Both the position numbers and the translations under genes were made by a program. From contig JBBQGV010000006.1 in NCBI GenBank assembly GCA_038323375.1, forward strand, positions 1 to 64,000: a stretch of DNA of 64,000 nt. Direction: 5' to 3'. Under the pieces are notes generated by a model, which searched no databases, had not been told where the DNA came from, and saw only the letters and a list, made by a program, of their open reading frames with translations. This stretch comes from JABWAJ01 sp038323375. Lineage in GTDB: Bacteria; Bacteroidota; Bacteroidia; Chitinophagales; Saprospiraceae. Below, piece after piece: positions 8,832 to 17,533 of this stretch. Position 1 is the first letter of the stretch. Each line of letters starts with the position of its first letter.

Positions 8832-8839
8832 TACCTTTG
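8832..8839 (+). promoter_or_regulatory. Promoter -7 box of ssrA (TACCTTTG)
   Basis: TACCTTTG fits the Bacteroidota TAnnTTTG box. Transcription would begin around 8845-8850, just ahead of the tmRNA 5' acceptor strand at 8857. Confidence 0.55.
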
Positions 8840-8856
8840 CTTTTCAGTTAGTAAAT

Positions 8857-9245
8857 GGGGGTGTACCGGAATCGACAGGAGAGTGAACTGACTAGTTAGC
8901 ATGCCGGAGAACGATTGTTCACTCCGTTAAAAATGACGATCAAACCACAAATGGCAATACTCAGTATGCCATGGCTGCCTAGTCCTAGGGATTAAGGCAC
9001 CATTGTACGCAACGCACGCCCTACGGGGCTTGCTCTCCGCCTGAAGGAGCCGCGTTCGTGCATCAACCAACCTCAGGCTTGGGAAGTTCAATTGGCCCGA
9101 TTGCGCTTCCGAGATCCAGGGCTGGGTGTGAGACACAGGCTGGCCGACTAACCTACCCTCCCACCAAGATCCAAATAGGCGGATAAGCATGTAGAAGGCT
9201 TTTTGGTGCTTTCTCTGGACGCGAGTTCAAATCTCGCCACCTCCA
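8857..9245 (+). ncRNA. ssrA: Transfer-messenger RNA (tmRNA)
   Basis: The 5' end GGGGGTGTACCGGAATCGAC and the 3' end GAGTTCAAATCTCGCCACCT are diagnostic of tmRNA. The acceptor strands GGGGGTG (8857-8863) and CACCTCC (9238-9244) pair perfectly, and a T-arm with TTCAAAT is visible. After discriminator A9245 the genome reads CAGG, so the full CCA is not encoded and must be added. The tag frame ends NGNTQYAMAA followed by TAG at 8980-8982. Its last residues match the AA-ending degron read by ClpXP-type proteases in other bacteria. tmRNA with SmpB rescues stalled ribosomes. Confidence 0.95.
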
Positions 9246-9255
9246 CAGGAAGAAG

Positions 9256-9283
9256 AGCCGCTGAGAAATCAGCGGCTTTTGTT
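9256..9283 (+). terminator. Intrinsic terminator of ssrA
   Basis: The hairpin AGCCGCTGA (9256-9264), loop GAAA, TCAGCGGCT (9269-9277) has a perfect 9-bp stem, followed by a T-rich run. It is correctly placed 11 bases after the mature tmRNA 3' end. Confidence 0.85.
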
Positions 9284-9399
9284 TTTTATTGAAAAGCCTT
9301 ATTTAAAATAAGCCAATCCAAGTGCTCATTTTTTCCTATTTTTGCGCCGTTTTTGAGGGGGGCAGGCGTTAGTTTTTGCCCCGAAATAAAATTATAACC

Positions 9400-11307
9400 A
9401 TGATCGTACTGGCGGATATATCCGTAAAATATGGGGAGCGCGTACTTTTAGACAGTGTCAACTTAGTAATTGGCATACGCGACAAAGTGGGTTTGGTGGG
9501 TCGGAATGGCACCGGAAAATCCACCACCATGAAAATTATCGCCGGCGATGTCCGCCCCGATGAAGGTAAAGTGAGCCGGCCATCTTCGAGCACGCTGGGG
9601 TTCCTGCATCAGGAAATGAATATCCCGAAAGGAAAAACAGTGCTGGATGAAGCGCTAACCGCTTTTACAGAAACCAAAGCGTTAGAACACCGCATCGAAG
9701 AGATGCACCACGAAATGGAAACCCGGACCGACTATGAAAGCGAGGACTACGAGCGCCTGCTGGAAGAGTATTCCTTAGCGAGCGACCGTTTTACCATTCT
9801 TGGCGGCACCGCTATGGAAGCAGAAGCCGAACGCGTATTGAAAGGACTGGGCTTTAAATCGTCCGACTTGCAGCGACTGACCGATGAATTCAGCGGCGGT
9901 TGGCAAATGCGTGTGGAATTGGCCAAAATGCTGCTCCAGCGCCCGGATTACCTCCTCCTCGATGAGCCGACGAACCACTTAGACATCGAATCCATCATCT
10001 GGCTGGAAGGTTTTTTAAAAACTTACACCGGCGCAGTCATCATCATTTCTCACGACAAACAATTCCTTGACAACACAACCGAGCGTACCATAGAAATTGA
10101 ATTGGGCAAGGCATTCGACTATAAAGCGCCGTACAGCAAATACGTGGCCATGCGCGCCGAACGCCTCGAAAAGCAATTGTCGGCCTACGAAAACCAGCAG
10201 CGCAACATCGCCCAAAAGGAGCGTACCATCGCCCGCTTTATGGCGAAGGCCTCCAAAACCAGCATGGCGCAATCCATGCAAAAGCAACTGAACAAAATTG
10301 ATCGCATCGAAATTGACGATTCCGATACTGCGGTCATGAACCTGCGTTTTCCGCCAGCGCCACGCTCCGGACAGGTCGTGGTGGAAACCTTGGATCTGGA
10401 AAAACGCTACGGCAACCTAACGGTGCTCGACAAGGTCTATTTCAAATTAGACCGTGGCGATCGGGTGGCTTTTGTGGGCCAAAACGGGCAGGGGAAAACC
10501 ACGCTGGCGAAAATCATCGTGAATGAAATTGCGACCAGTGGCGGTCAGGTTATCCTGGGCCATAACTCCCAGATCGGCTACTACGCCCAAAATCAATCGG
10601 AAACCCTGCAATCCAACCTCACCTTACTGGAAACCATGGAAAACTTTTCACCCCCCGAAATGCGTACTAAATTGCGCTCAATACTGGGCGCCTTTTTGTT
10701 CAGCGGGGATGATGTGGATAAGAAAGTATCGGTTTTGTCCGGTGGGGAACGCGCCCGCTTAGCTTTGGCTTGCATGTTGCTACGCCCATTCAATTTGCTG
10801 GTACTGGATGAGCCGACCAACCACTTAGACATGCTTTCAAAGGATGTCTTGAAGCAGGCGTTGGCCGATTACGATGGCGCCCTGATTGTGGTCAGCCACG
10901 ACCGGGAATTCCTGAGCGGCCTCACCAATAGAACCCTTGAATTCAGAGACCGCCAGCTTTACGACCATATCGGGGATGTGAACGCCTTCCTGGAAAAACG
11001 AGCCTTGGACAACATGCGCCAGGTTGAGCTGAGCACCGTTAATGGGTCTTCCAACGGCAATGGCGCAGCACCCAAACGGGAACTTGACCGCGAGGAGCGC
11101 AAACGCCTGATGCGCGCCGTCCAAAATGCGGAAAGGCGCGTTGAAACCTTAGAAAAGGAAATTTCAGAAATGGAAGAAAAAATGGCGGAACCGGCGGTGT
11201 ACAATGCCCCGGATTACCCCTCATTCATGCAGCGCTACGAACAAAAAAAGAAAGAATTAGCCTCGGCGGTTGCGGCCTGGGAAGAGGCGATGATTGCCGT
11301 CGAGTAG
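9400..11307 (+). CDS. ABC-F family ATPase
   Basis: This is a soluble protein of about 635 residues with two ABC domains and no membrane segment, the ABC-F design. ABC1 has Walker A GRNGTGKST at 34-42, signature FSGGW near 158 and Walker B LLLDEPTNHLD near 185. ABC2 has GQNGQGKTT near 360, LSGGERARLAL near 446 and DEPTNHLD near 470. A linker with many charged residues separates the domains, and a C-terminal coiled coil spans about 560-635. ABC-F proteins act on ribosomes (Uup, EttA, YheS) or protect them from antibiotics; the subgroup is uncertain. ATG 9400 is chosen over an in-frame TTG at 9376. Confidence 0.9.
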   Translation: MIVLADISVKYGERVLLDSVNLVIGIRDKVGLVGRNGTGKSTTMKIIAGDVRPDEGKVSRPSSSTLGFLHQEMNIPKGKTVLDEALTAFTETKALEHRIEEMHHEMETRTDYESEDYERLLEEYSLASDRFTILGGTAMEAEAERVLKGLGFKSSDLQRLTDEFSGGWQMRVELAKMLLQRPDYLLLDEPTNHLDIESIIWLEGFLKTYTGAVIIISHDKQFLDNTTERTIEIELGKAFDYKAPYSKYVAMRAERLEKQLSAYENQQRNIAQKERTIARFMAKASKTSMAQSMQKQLNKIDRIEIDDSDTAVMNLRFPPAPRSGQVVVETLDLEKRYGNLTVLDKVYFKLDRGDRVAFVGQNGQGKTTLAKIIVNEIATSGGQVILGHNSQIGYYAQNQSETLQSNLTLLETMENFSPPEMRTKLRSILGAFLFSGDDVDKKVSVLSGGERARLALACMLLRPFNLLVLDEPTNHLDMLSKDVLKQALADYDGALIVVSHDREFLSGLTNRTLEFRDRQLYDHIGDVNAFLEKRALDNMRQVELSTVNGSSNGNGAAPKRELDREERKRLMRAVQNAERRVETLEKEISEMEEKMAEPAVYNAPDYPSFMQRYEQKKKELASAVAAWEEAMIAVE

Positions 11308-11480
11308 GGGTTGTGTAATAAGGTGCAAGGTGCAAAAGGCAAAAGGCAATAATCCCGCAAAATTGGATGATTCCGAAACGTCGTTCTGTTTGTTTTCAAA
11401 AGCAACAGGTGTTATGAAACAAAATTGCCTTCCCGCTTAGCGGGACAAGTCTTGCACTTTGCCTCTTTACACAATCCCCA
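11307..11480. repeat. Imperfect inverted-repeat element between convergent genes
   Basis: The outer ends GGGGTTGTGTAAT (from 11307) and TTTACACAATCCCC (to 11479) form an imperfect terminal inverted repeat. The next inner segments also mirror each other (GGTGCAAGGTGCAAAAGGCA near 11322; TGCACTTTGCCTC near 11453), and GGCAAT / ATTGCC lie further in. A small palindrome CCCGCTTAGCGGG lies at 11434-11446. The element abuts the ABC-F stop codon. It resembles a MITE or a long hairpin terminator, and no second copy was seen in this window. Confidence 0.45.
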
Positions 11481-11497
11481 AAACGGTCGCCCAGTTT

Positions 11498-12319
11498 TCA
11501 CCCATCATACTCATGCAGGTCAAGGAATTCAATGATCTGGATCAGTTTTTCCGCGTAGCGTTTATCCGTGGCATAGCCGGCTTTTTTCAGCCCGTAGGCC
11601 CAGCCTTTATAATCGCTGCTTCCGAGTTTTTTCAAGTGGCGATACCGGGCGCTGTCTAACAGCTTTGAATGTTCGCGAAAGCTTTCCCAAGGCGATTCAA
11701 ATACGCGAAACATATCATAAATATCGTCGTCGGTGTAGTTTCGGCAAGTGCAACCCCGGCATTTTGAGCGGCATTTGATGCCAAAATGGTTGTTGGATTC
11801 TACCGAAAGGCGACTGTCGCCTGCATTGGATTCCAGCAACCCCTGCGCTAAGGTGATGCTGGCAGGAACGCCAAACGCCTCCTTTTCTTTGATGGCTGTT
11901 TCCGCATAGCGTGTTGCGTAATTCTTGCAAGCTTGTACTTTTTCTTTGGCAATCGCAGGATCGAGGCCTTTTCGCTCGCCATAATCCGGACTGAGCACAA
12001 AAGTCAGGTTGGAAAAAGTATTGGCGCGGCGATCCTGCCACTTTTTGCCGCTCCCGGCGACGGGTTTTGGGGGTTCAGCGGTGCGTATTTCCTGCTGTGC
12101 CGCAGGCAGGACAACTGGTTCTGCCCCGTTCATACCGGCGACTTCCCACTGGCCGGCTGCATTCAATCCAAAGGAGATGGTGATGTCTTTATGGAAAAAG
12201 ATATAACCGCACAGAAAGAGCAGGAATAGTTTGAACCAGCGCCTGCTGATCCAATTTCCTATTTGTTGGGCAAAAAGATTGCCCGCGCTGATTGTTCCGG
12301 AGGTAAGTTTTCTATTCAT
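11498..12319 (-). CDS. Membrane-anchored glucosaminidase (peptidoglycan hydrolase)
   Basis: The protein has about 273 residues. An N-terminal basic segment precedes a membrane helix (FKLFLLFLCGYIFF, residues 29-42). The C-terminal half is a mannosyl-glycoprotein endo-beta-N-acetylglucosaminidase domain (FlgJ/LytD type): GVPASITLAQGLLESNAGDSR holds the likely catalytic Glu, and the segments NHFGIKC and YDMFRVFESPWESFREHS follow. It should cleave glycan strands of peptidoglycan in the periplasm. A Cys-rich CRSKCRGCTC insert is unusual. ATG 12319 is chosen because the longer frame to 12430 has no support. Confidence 0.82.
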   Translation of the reverse strand: MNRKLTSGTISAGNLFAQQIGNWISRRWFKLFLLFLCGYIFFHKDITISFGLNAAGQWEVAGMNGAEPVVLPAAQQEIRTAEPPKPVAGSGKKWQDRRANTFSNLTFVLSPDYGERKGLDPAIAKEKVQACKNYATRYAETAIKEKEAFGVPASITLAQGLLESNAGDSRLSVESNNHFGIKCRSKCRGCTCRNYTDDDIYDMFRVFESPWESFREHSKLLDSARYRHLKKLGSSDYKGWAYGLKKAGYATDKRYAEKLIQIIEFLDLHEYDG

Positions 12320-12632
12320 AAGCTCTAATTGTCGGGTAATTGGATAAGTGTTACAAATATAACACAAAGTGTTTTTAAAGAAAAACATTTTTTGTTTTAA
12401 ATTAAAATTAGTATCTCTCTGAAAAACCAAGATCAGGAAGTCTATGTGGCAAATGAGCCATGAGCATCAACAACAGCGCCTTTTTGCAAAACCTCACCCT
12501 TGTGGGAAAATCCTTTTGAATTGCAGATAGTGTCAAAATTACACTACATTTGCCGTTTCAAGCAGTTGGGGTTCTATACAATACGCAATGAGCTAATAAC
12601 TATCATAAACAAAAGTAAGACAAGCAATAACC
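12320..12632. other. Divergent intergenic region
   Basis: No gene is seen in these 313 bases between the glucosaminidase and the kinase gene. It holds the promoters of both; a TACATTTG box at 12545-12552 with TTG at 12521-12523 is the best candidate for the rightward one. Confidence 0.45.
12545..12552 (+). promoter_or_regulatory. Putative -7 box (TACATTTG)
   Basis: TACATTTG with an upstream TTG (12521-12523, 21-base spacer) fits the Bacteroidota promoter pattern for the kinase-pfkA pair. The resulting leader would be about 75 bases. Confidence 0.4.
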
Positions 12633-13478
12633 ATGATAGCAGTTGTTGACAGCGGCTCTTCCAAGGCAGATTGGATGCTGGTCGGAAAAGAACGCAGTTG
12701 GAGCGTTCACACGATGGGATTTAACCCGGTTTTTCACAGCTCGGAAACCATTCGCAAAGAATTGGATACGGCGTTCGAGGCGGATGTACCCAAGGCGGAT
12801 GTCCAGCAACTATTCTATTACGGATCGGGCTGTTGGGATGCGAAACGGAAGTCCGTCATTGCAGATGCCCTAAAAGGCGTGTTTGGGAATGCGCAATTGG
12901 AAATAGAACACGACCTACTCGGCGCTGCCCGGGCAACCTGCGGCACCAACCCGGGTATTGCCTGCATCATTGGCACCGGTTCCAACAGTTGCCTGTATGA
13001 TGGCCGCGATGTCATAGACAATGTGGTCAATCTCGGTTACCTGATCGGCGACGAAGGCAGCGGCACCCACTTAGGCAAGCAATTGATTCGCGCCTATTTT
13101 TACCGGGAGTTGCCGCACGATTTGATCAAAGCGTTCGAGGCGGCCTATCCTGGCGGAAAAGACGCCATTTTAGAAAAATTATACGGCACGGAGACCCCCA
13201 ACGTTTTTCTGGCTACTTTCTCCCGCTTTTTATCTGAACACCGCGACCATTTTTTCATCCAGAAATTGCTGTACCGCCGCTTGTCGGAATTTATAGACCG
13301 GCATGTACGGAAGTACGAAGGCCACCTTTCCGTTCCGGTGCATTTCATTGGATCGGTTGCCTATTATTTTCAGGATATTCTCAAAATCATTCTGGAAGAA
13401 CGAGCCATGAAGCCCGGGATTTTCATCAAAAATCCGATTGACCGCTTAGTTGCTTTTCATTCAGAACATCACAACTAA
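12633..13478 (+). CDS. BadF/BadG-type ATPase, N-acetylglucosamine kinase-like
   Basis: This 281-residue protein is of the ASKHA (actin/hexokinase) fold. The phosphate-1 loop is VVDSGSSKADW at residues 4-14, phosphate-2 is CIIGTGSNSCLYDG near 110-123, and DEGSGTHLGKQL near 138-149 is characteristic of the BadF/BadG/NAGK group. In Bacteroidota this subgroup is usually annotated as an N-acetylglucosamine kinase homologue, which would phosphorylate amino sugars recycled from the wall. The substrate is inferred. It is 24 bases upstream of pfkA and is probably co-transcribed, which suggests a role in feeding sugars into glycolysis. Confidence 0.8.
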   Translation: MIAVVDSGSSKADWMLVGKERSWSVHTMGFNPVFHSSETIRKELDTAFEADVPKADVQQLFYYGSGCWDAKRKSVIADALKGVFGNAQLEIEHDLLGAARATCGTNPGIACIIGTGSNSCLYDGRDVIDNVVNLGYLIGDEGSGTHLGKQLIRAYFYRELPHDLIKAFEAAYPGGKDAILEKLYGTETPNVFLATFSRFLSEHRDHFFIQKLLYRRLSEFIDRHVRKYEGHLSVPVHFIGSVAYYFQDILKIILEERAMKPGIFIKNPIDRLVAFHSEHHN

Positions 13479-13502
13479 CTTTACATCACAATTCCTCATC
13501 CT

Positions 13503-14486
13503 ATGGGCAAGGAAATCAAACGAATAGCCGTATTTACCTCAGGCGGCGACGCGCCCGGAATGAATGCCGCACTCCGCGCCGTAGTGCGCACAGCGTCGTT
13601 TCACGACCTTCATGTTCATGGTATTTTCAGAGGGTATGAAGGCATGATTGACGGAGAATTCAAGCGCTTGGAAATCAGGGATGTCGGTAACATCATCCAT
13701 CGGGGTGGCACTGTGCTGAAAACCGCGCGCAGCCTGCGTTTCATGACCCCGGAAGGCCGCAAAGCCGCGCACGAATCGCTGACTGCATTCGACATTGACG
13801 GCTGCATTGCCATTGGCGGCAACGGCACGTTTTCCGGTGCCGAAATCTTTTCAAAAGAATGCAATATCCCGTTCATCGGCATCCCGGGCACCATTGACAA
13901 CGACCTTTACGGCACCGATTATACCATCGGTTTTGACACGGCCATCAATACTGCCGTAGAAGCGGTGGATAAAATCCGCGACACCGCCGATTCGCACAAT
14001 CGCCTGTTTTTTGTAGAAGTCATGGGCCGAAATTCCGGCTTCATTGCCCTCAGCACCGGTATTGGCAGCGGAGCGGAAAGCGTGTTGATCCCGGAAGTAG
14101 ACGCTTCTTTGGATGCGCTGATTGACAAACTAAAAAAAGGCGCGCGCCGCAAAAAGCTGTTCAGCATCGTCATTGTCGCAGAAGGCAACAAAGAAGGCGG
14201 CGCAACGGCTATTGCACAAAAAGTACAGGAAGCGTTTGACTATTACGACACCAAAGTGGCCATCATCGGACACCTGCAACGCGGCGGTTCGCCCTCCTGC
14301 TTCGACCGGGTATTGGCCAGCCGGCTTGGCTTTGCCGCCGTAGAGGGCTTGATCGCCGGCAGAAAAAATGTCATGGCGGGCATTGTGAACAACAAGGTCA
14401 CCTTTACGCCTTTTCAGGATGCCATCACTAAAGAAAAACCGGTGGAGGATGATTTGGTTAGGATGGCGGAGATTTTGGCGATATAG
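13503..14486 (+). CDS. pfkA: 6-phosphofructokinase
   Basis: This 327-residue enzyme phosphorylates fructose-6-phosphate in glycolysis. Landmarks are GGDAPGMN at 14-21, IGGNGT at 104-109, GIPGTIDND at 126-134 with the catalytic Asp, MGRNSGFIAL, and the C-terminal HLQRGGSPSCFDR. Gly in GIPGT (rather than Lys) marks the ATP-using rather than the pyrophosphate-using class. The usual GGDG loop reads GGNG here: Asn107 replaces the Asp that helps bind Mg-ATP in E. coli PfkA (Asp103). It is the second gene after the sugar-kinase homologue. Confidence 0.93.
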   Translation: MGKEIKRIAVFTSGGDAPGMNAALRAVVRTASFHDLHVHGIFRGYEGMIDGEFKRLEIRDVGNIIHRGGTVLKTARSLRFMTPEGRKAAHESLTAFDIDGCIAIGGNGTFSGAEIFSKECNIPFIGIPGTIDNDLYGTDYTIGFDTAINTAVEAVDKIRDTADSHNRLFFVEVMGRNSGFIALSTGIGSGAESVLIPEVDASLDALIDKLKKGARRKKLFSIVIVAEGNKEGGATAIAQKVQEAFDYYDTKVAIIGHLQRGGSPSCFDRVLASRLGFAAVEGLIAGRKNVMAGIVNNKVTFTPFQDAITKEKPVEDDLVRMAEILAI

Positions 14487-14538
14487 ACGGCCACTTCTTT
14501 AAGTCAAGCAGCAAAGTACTTCGTTGGTAACCAACAAC

Positions 14539-17037
14539 TTATCGCGTCAGCACCAGCCCCGGCCTTGCCCCGGTGCAGCGTTCTTTTTCGTACACCAACT
14601 CCCCGTTCACCCAAACGCCCAGAATGCCGACCGACAATTCGTGCGGCGAAGCCGTAGTGGCGCGATCTTTCACCGTATCGGGGTCGAACAACACCAGGTC
14701 TGCAAAATAACCGGATGCCAGAAGACCGCGCTGTTTAATGCCGGTGTGTTCTGCCGACAGGGCTGTCATTTTGTGGATGGCCGTTTCTAAGCTCAGGGCT
14801 TTGCGTTCGCGCACATAGTGCCCCAGTACGCGGGGAAAAGCGCCATAGCCGCGCGGGTGCAGGCTGCCACCGTGGCCGTCGGAACAAATATTGGTGTGCG
14901 ACCACCCCATGAGGGTTTCGATGTCGGATTCGGTCATGGCCGTTCCGATGACCGCCTCGTCCGCATTTTTGGCGCGGGCGGTAGCGATCAGGCGCAGGTA
15001 GGTATCGGCAGGCGCTTCGTTGTTTTGGGTTGCAATTTGAGCAATGGTTTTGCCCACGTAGTCCGGCTGGGCGTCGTAGCGGGCGATGAGCATGCCTTCG
15101 GGCGAAGCTAATTCGCTGAGCGCAAACTCGGCGCTGGCGCGGTTGTCAAAATCCCGCTTCGGAAACAACACTTCGAGGGTAGACATCCAGTATTGGTATG
15201 GGTAAACATCAGCAGTGACGTCCACGCCTTCGCTGCGGGCAGCCTGCAGATTGGCCAACAGCCTTCGGGCCAGCCCCCATTTGCCTTTCATGCCGATTTT
15301 GAAATGGCTGATCTGCACGGGAATCTTGGCTTCCCGGCCAATGTAGAGCAACTCTTCCAACGCGCTTTCGAGGTCAATGTCTTCACTGCGGATGTGGCTG
15401 ATGTAACGCCCGCCCGAATCTGCCGCCACTTTGGCCAATTCTAATACCTCTTCTGTATTGGAAAAGATGCCCGGGTCGTATTCCAAACCCGTGGAAAGCC
15501 CCAGCGCGCCAGCTTCCAGATCGCGGCGGAGCAGGATTTTCATGGAGTCTACTTCCGCTGCCGTGGCCGTGCGTTGAAAATTATCGTTGCCCAGCACGGC
15601 AAACCGCAGAGTATTGTGGCCGGAATAGGAAGCGACGTTCACTGCTGCCGGCTCTTTTTTCAGGGTTTGAAAAAAATCGGACAACGGAAAATAGGAACCG
15701 CCATCCTGTCCTACCACAATGGTGGTAATGCCCTGGCTCACCGCCGGCAAAACCCCGGCGTCTTTGGTATAATCAGAGCTGTGGTGGCTGTGGGTGTCAA
15801 TAAATCCGGGTGCCAGCACTTTGCCCTGCCCGTCAATGACCGTTTCGCCCGGAAAAGGCCGGAGGTCGCCAACGTCCAGAATGCTTTTGCCCTGCATCCT
15901 CAGGGCACCGGAGTAGGCCGCCGCGCCAGTTCCGTCCACAATGCGCACGTTGCGGATCAGGGTGGTTGCTGGCAATTCAACCGGAAGGTTTTTCAATGCC
16001 CCGTTCAGGACACGCCGGTAAGCGGTATTGCCGCTGCTTTCCAGCACAATGATGGTGAAGCCGGATTCGGTATCCAGGTACACAGCGTTGCGGAAACCGG
16101 CCCAACTTCCGGTATGCGTGACGACCGGTTTGTTTTGCTCCAATCCCCACCCAAACCCGTAGTAGGACAACTTTCCGTTGTTTAACAGGAATGGTTTCCA
16201 GGCTTCGCGCTGGGTGCTTTCTTTCACCAACCTGAATTTCAAAAGCGCCTGCATCCAGGTAAATAAGTCGCGCGCCGAAGCATACATGTTGCCGTCGCCG
16301 ACTAAGCCGTCGAAATGGGTCAGGTCGTCGCGGTAGGTTTTGCCGCCGCTTTTGGCGATGCCGTACACGCGCCCCGGCGGCGAGTCGGGTTGATTTAGGT
16401 GGTAAACGCGGGTATCTTTCATGCCCAAAGGCCCAAAAATGTGCTCCTGCAGGAACACCTCGAATGCTTTCCCGGATACTTTTTCCGCCAGCGAAGCCAG
16501 CAGCACGTAATTGGTATTGCAGTATTCAAAGCGCTCGCCGGGTTGGAAATCGGCGGGCAGGTTGGCCTGTCGGTAATGCGCCAGCAAATCCTGGTTAGTG
16601 ATGATGTGGTTGAGCGGATAATGCCCGCTCATGGGCATAAAATACTCCGGAATGCCCGAAGTATGCGTCATCAGGTGGCGGATGGTGACCCCGGGGTAAG
16701 GCAGCCCGGGCAGGTGTTTTTCCAGCGGGTCGTCGAAAGCCAGTTTACCCGTTTCGGCCAGGATCATCACGGCCATGGTGGTGAATTGTTTGCTCACCGA
16801 AGCTAAGTTAAAAGCCGCACGCGCATCTAAGGGGTTGCCTGCGCCATTGTCACCGAGGTAGCGCTCCAGCAGGATTTTTTTACCTTGCCCGACGAGGAGG
16901 ACACCGTTGAACACCTCGCGCTGGTGGAGGGTTTGGAGAGCAGAGTCGAGGGTTTGGACGAGGGTGGAATGCTGGGCAAAACCCGTTAATCTGGCAAGGA
17001 ACAGGAAGTAGGAAAAAAGAAAAAAACGGATGGGCAT
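14539..17037 (-). CDS. Beta-lactamase-family / N-acyl-D-amino-acid deacylase fusion
   Basis: This is an exported protein of about 832 residues with two enzyme domains. After a signal peptide (FFLFSYFLFLARLTGFAQ), residues 25-360 form a class C beta-lactamase / DD-peptidase-like domain: SVSK at 80-83 (SxxK), YCN (YxN) in FEYCNTNYVL, and HTG in VVTHTGSWAGF. From about 370 a D-aminoacylase-type amidohydrolase follows: IRNVRIVDGTG, the metal site GFIDTHSHHSSDY, later HSHTNICSDGHGG-like segments and the closing GYFADLVLFDPDTV. Combining D-Ala-peptide cleavage with D-amino-acid deacylation suggests work on peptidoglycan peptides or D-amino-acid signals. Ten bases separate it from the upstream membrane gene. 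Confidence 0.85.
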   Translation of the reverse strand: MPIRFFLFSYFLFLARLTGFAQHSTLVQTLDSALQTLHQREVFNGVLLVGQGKKILLERYLGDNGAGNPLDARAAFNLASVSKQFTTMAVMILAETGKLAFDDPLEKHLPGLPYPGVTIRHLMTHTSGIPEYFMPMSGHYPLNHIITNQDLLAHYRQANLPADFQPGERFEYCNTNYVLLASLAEKVSGKAFEVFLQEHIFGPLGMKDTRVYHLNQPDSPPGRVYGIAKSGGKTYRDDLTHFDGLVGDGNMYASARDLFTWMQALLKFRLVKESTQREAWKPFLLNNGKLSYYGFGWGLEQNKPVVTHTGSWAGFRNAVYLDTESGFTIIVLESSGNTAYRRVLNGALKNLPVELPATTLIRNVRIVDGTGAAAYSGALRMQGKSILDVGDLRPFPGETVIDGQGKVLAPGFIDTHSHHSSDYTKDAGVLPAVSQGITTIVVGQDGGSYFPLSDFFQTLKKEPAAVNVASYSGHNTLRFAVLGNDNFQRTATAAEVDSMKILLRRDLEAGALGLSTGLEYDPGIFSNTEEVLELAKVAADSGGRYISHIRSEDIDLESALEELLYIGREAKIPVQISHFKIGMKGKWGLARRLLANLQAARSEGVDVTADVYPYQYWMSTLEVLFPKRDFDNRASAEFALSELASPEGMLIARYDAQPDYVGKTIAQIATQNNEAPADTYLRLIATARAKNADEAVIGTAMTESDIETLMGWSHTNICSDGHGGSLHPRGYGAFPRVLGHYVRERKALSLETAIHKMTALSAEHTGIKQRGLLASGYFADLVLFDPDTVKDRATTASPHELSVGILGVWVNGELVYEKERCTGARPGLVLTR

Positions 17038-17047
17038 AACGGTTACT

Positions 17048-17533
17048 TTACTGGCGAAACAAATTGTAGAACAGCAAACCGCCGACAAAAACCATCGGCA
17101 ACAGATAAAACGGCCACAAGGTTTTGGAAAAAGCGACTTTCCAGATGCCGTTTTTGGCTAAGATGAGGTTTTCTTCGTTGTCGTTTACTTTGCGGACAAA
17201 GGTATTCAGGTCGTACAAATAAGCATTGGTATCCGGTCGGTGCCGCACCACCCAACGATAGAGTTCCCGGTACAGCTTTTCTGTGCTCAGGAAAAATGCG
17301 TCCAAATACCAGAAGCAAAAAATAGGCAAAAACAGAAACAGGTTCATCTGCATGGAAAAAGTGTTTTCGGCGTCTGCTTTCGCAAACAATACTTCGCTTT
17401 TTACAACTACCAAAGCCGATAAAATGCCTATGAGCCAGGCTTTTACTTGGAAAGAATTATGCGCCATGCGCTTAATGATGTCCTGAATAAGGTCGAGTTC
17501 TTTGTGGATGATGTCGGTGTTAGTATTAGGCAT
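17048..17533 (-). CDS. Three-helix membrane protein of the TIR operon
   Basis: The 161-residue protein has predicted membrane helices at 32-51, 62-82 and 138-157, and an N-terminal amphipathic segment (KELDLIQDIIKRMAHNSF). A conserved-looking WYLDAFFLSTEKLYRELY segment follows helix 2. I do not know a function; comparable small membrane proteins in defence operons often act as membrane effectors or anchors (inference). Its ATG overlaps the stop of the ParA-TIR gene by 8 bases (17526-17533), so it is translationally coupled to that gene. Confidence 0.75.
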   Translation of the reverse strand: MPNTNTDIIHKELDLIQDIIKRMAHNSFQVKAWLIGILSALVVVKSEVLFAKADAENTFSMQMNLFLFLPIFCFWYLDAFFLSTEKLYRELYRWVVRHRPDTNAYLYDLNTFVRKVNDNEENLILAKNGIWKVAFSKTLWPFYLLPMVFVGGLLFYNLFRQ

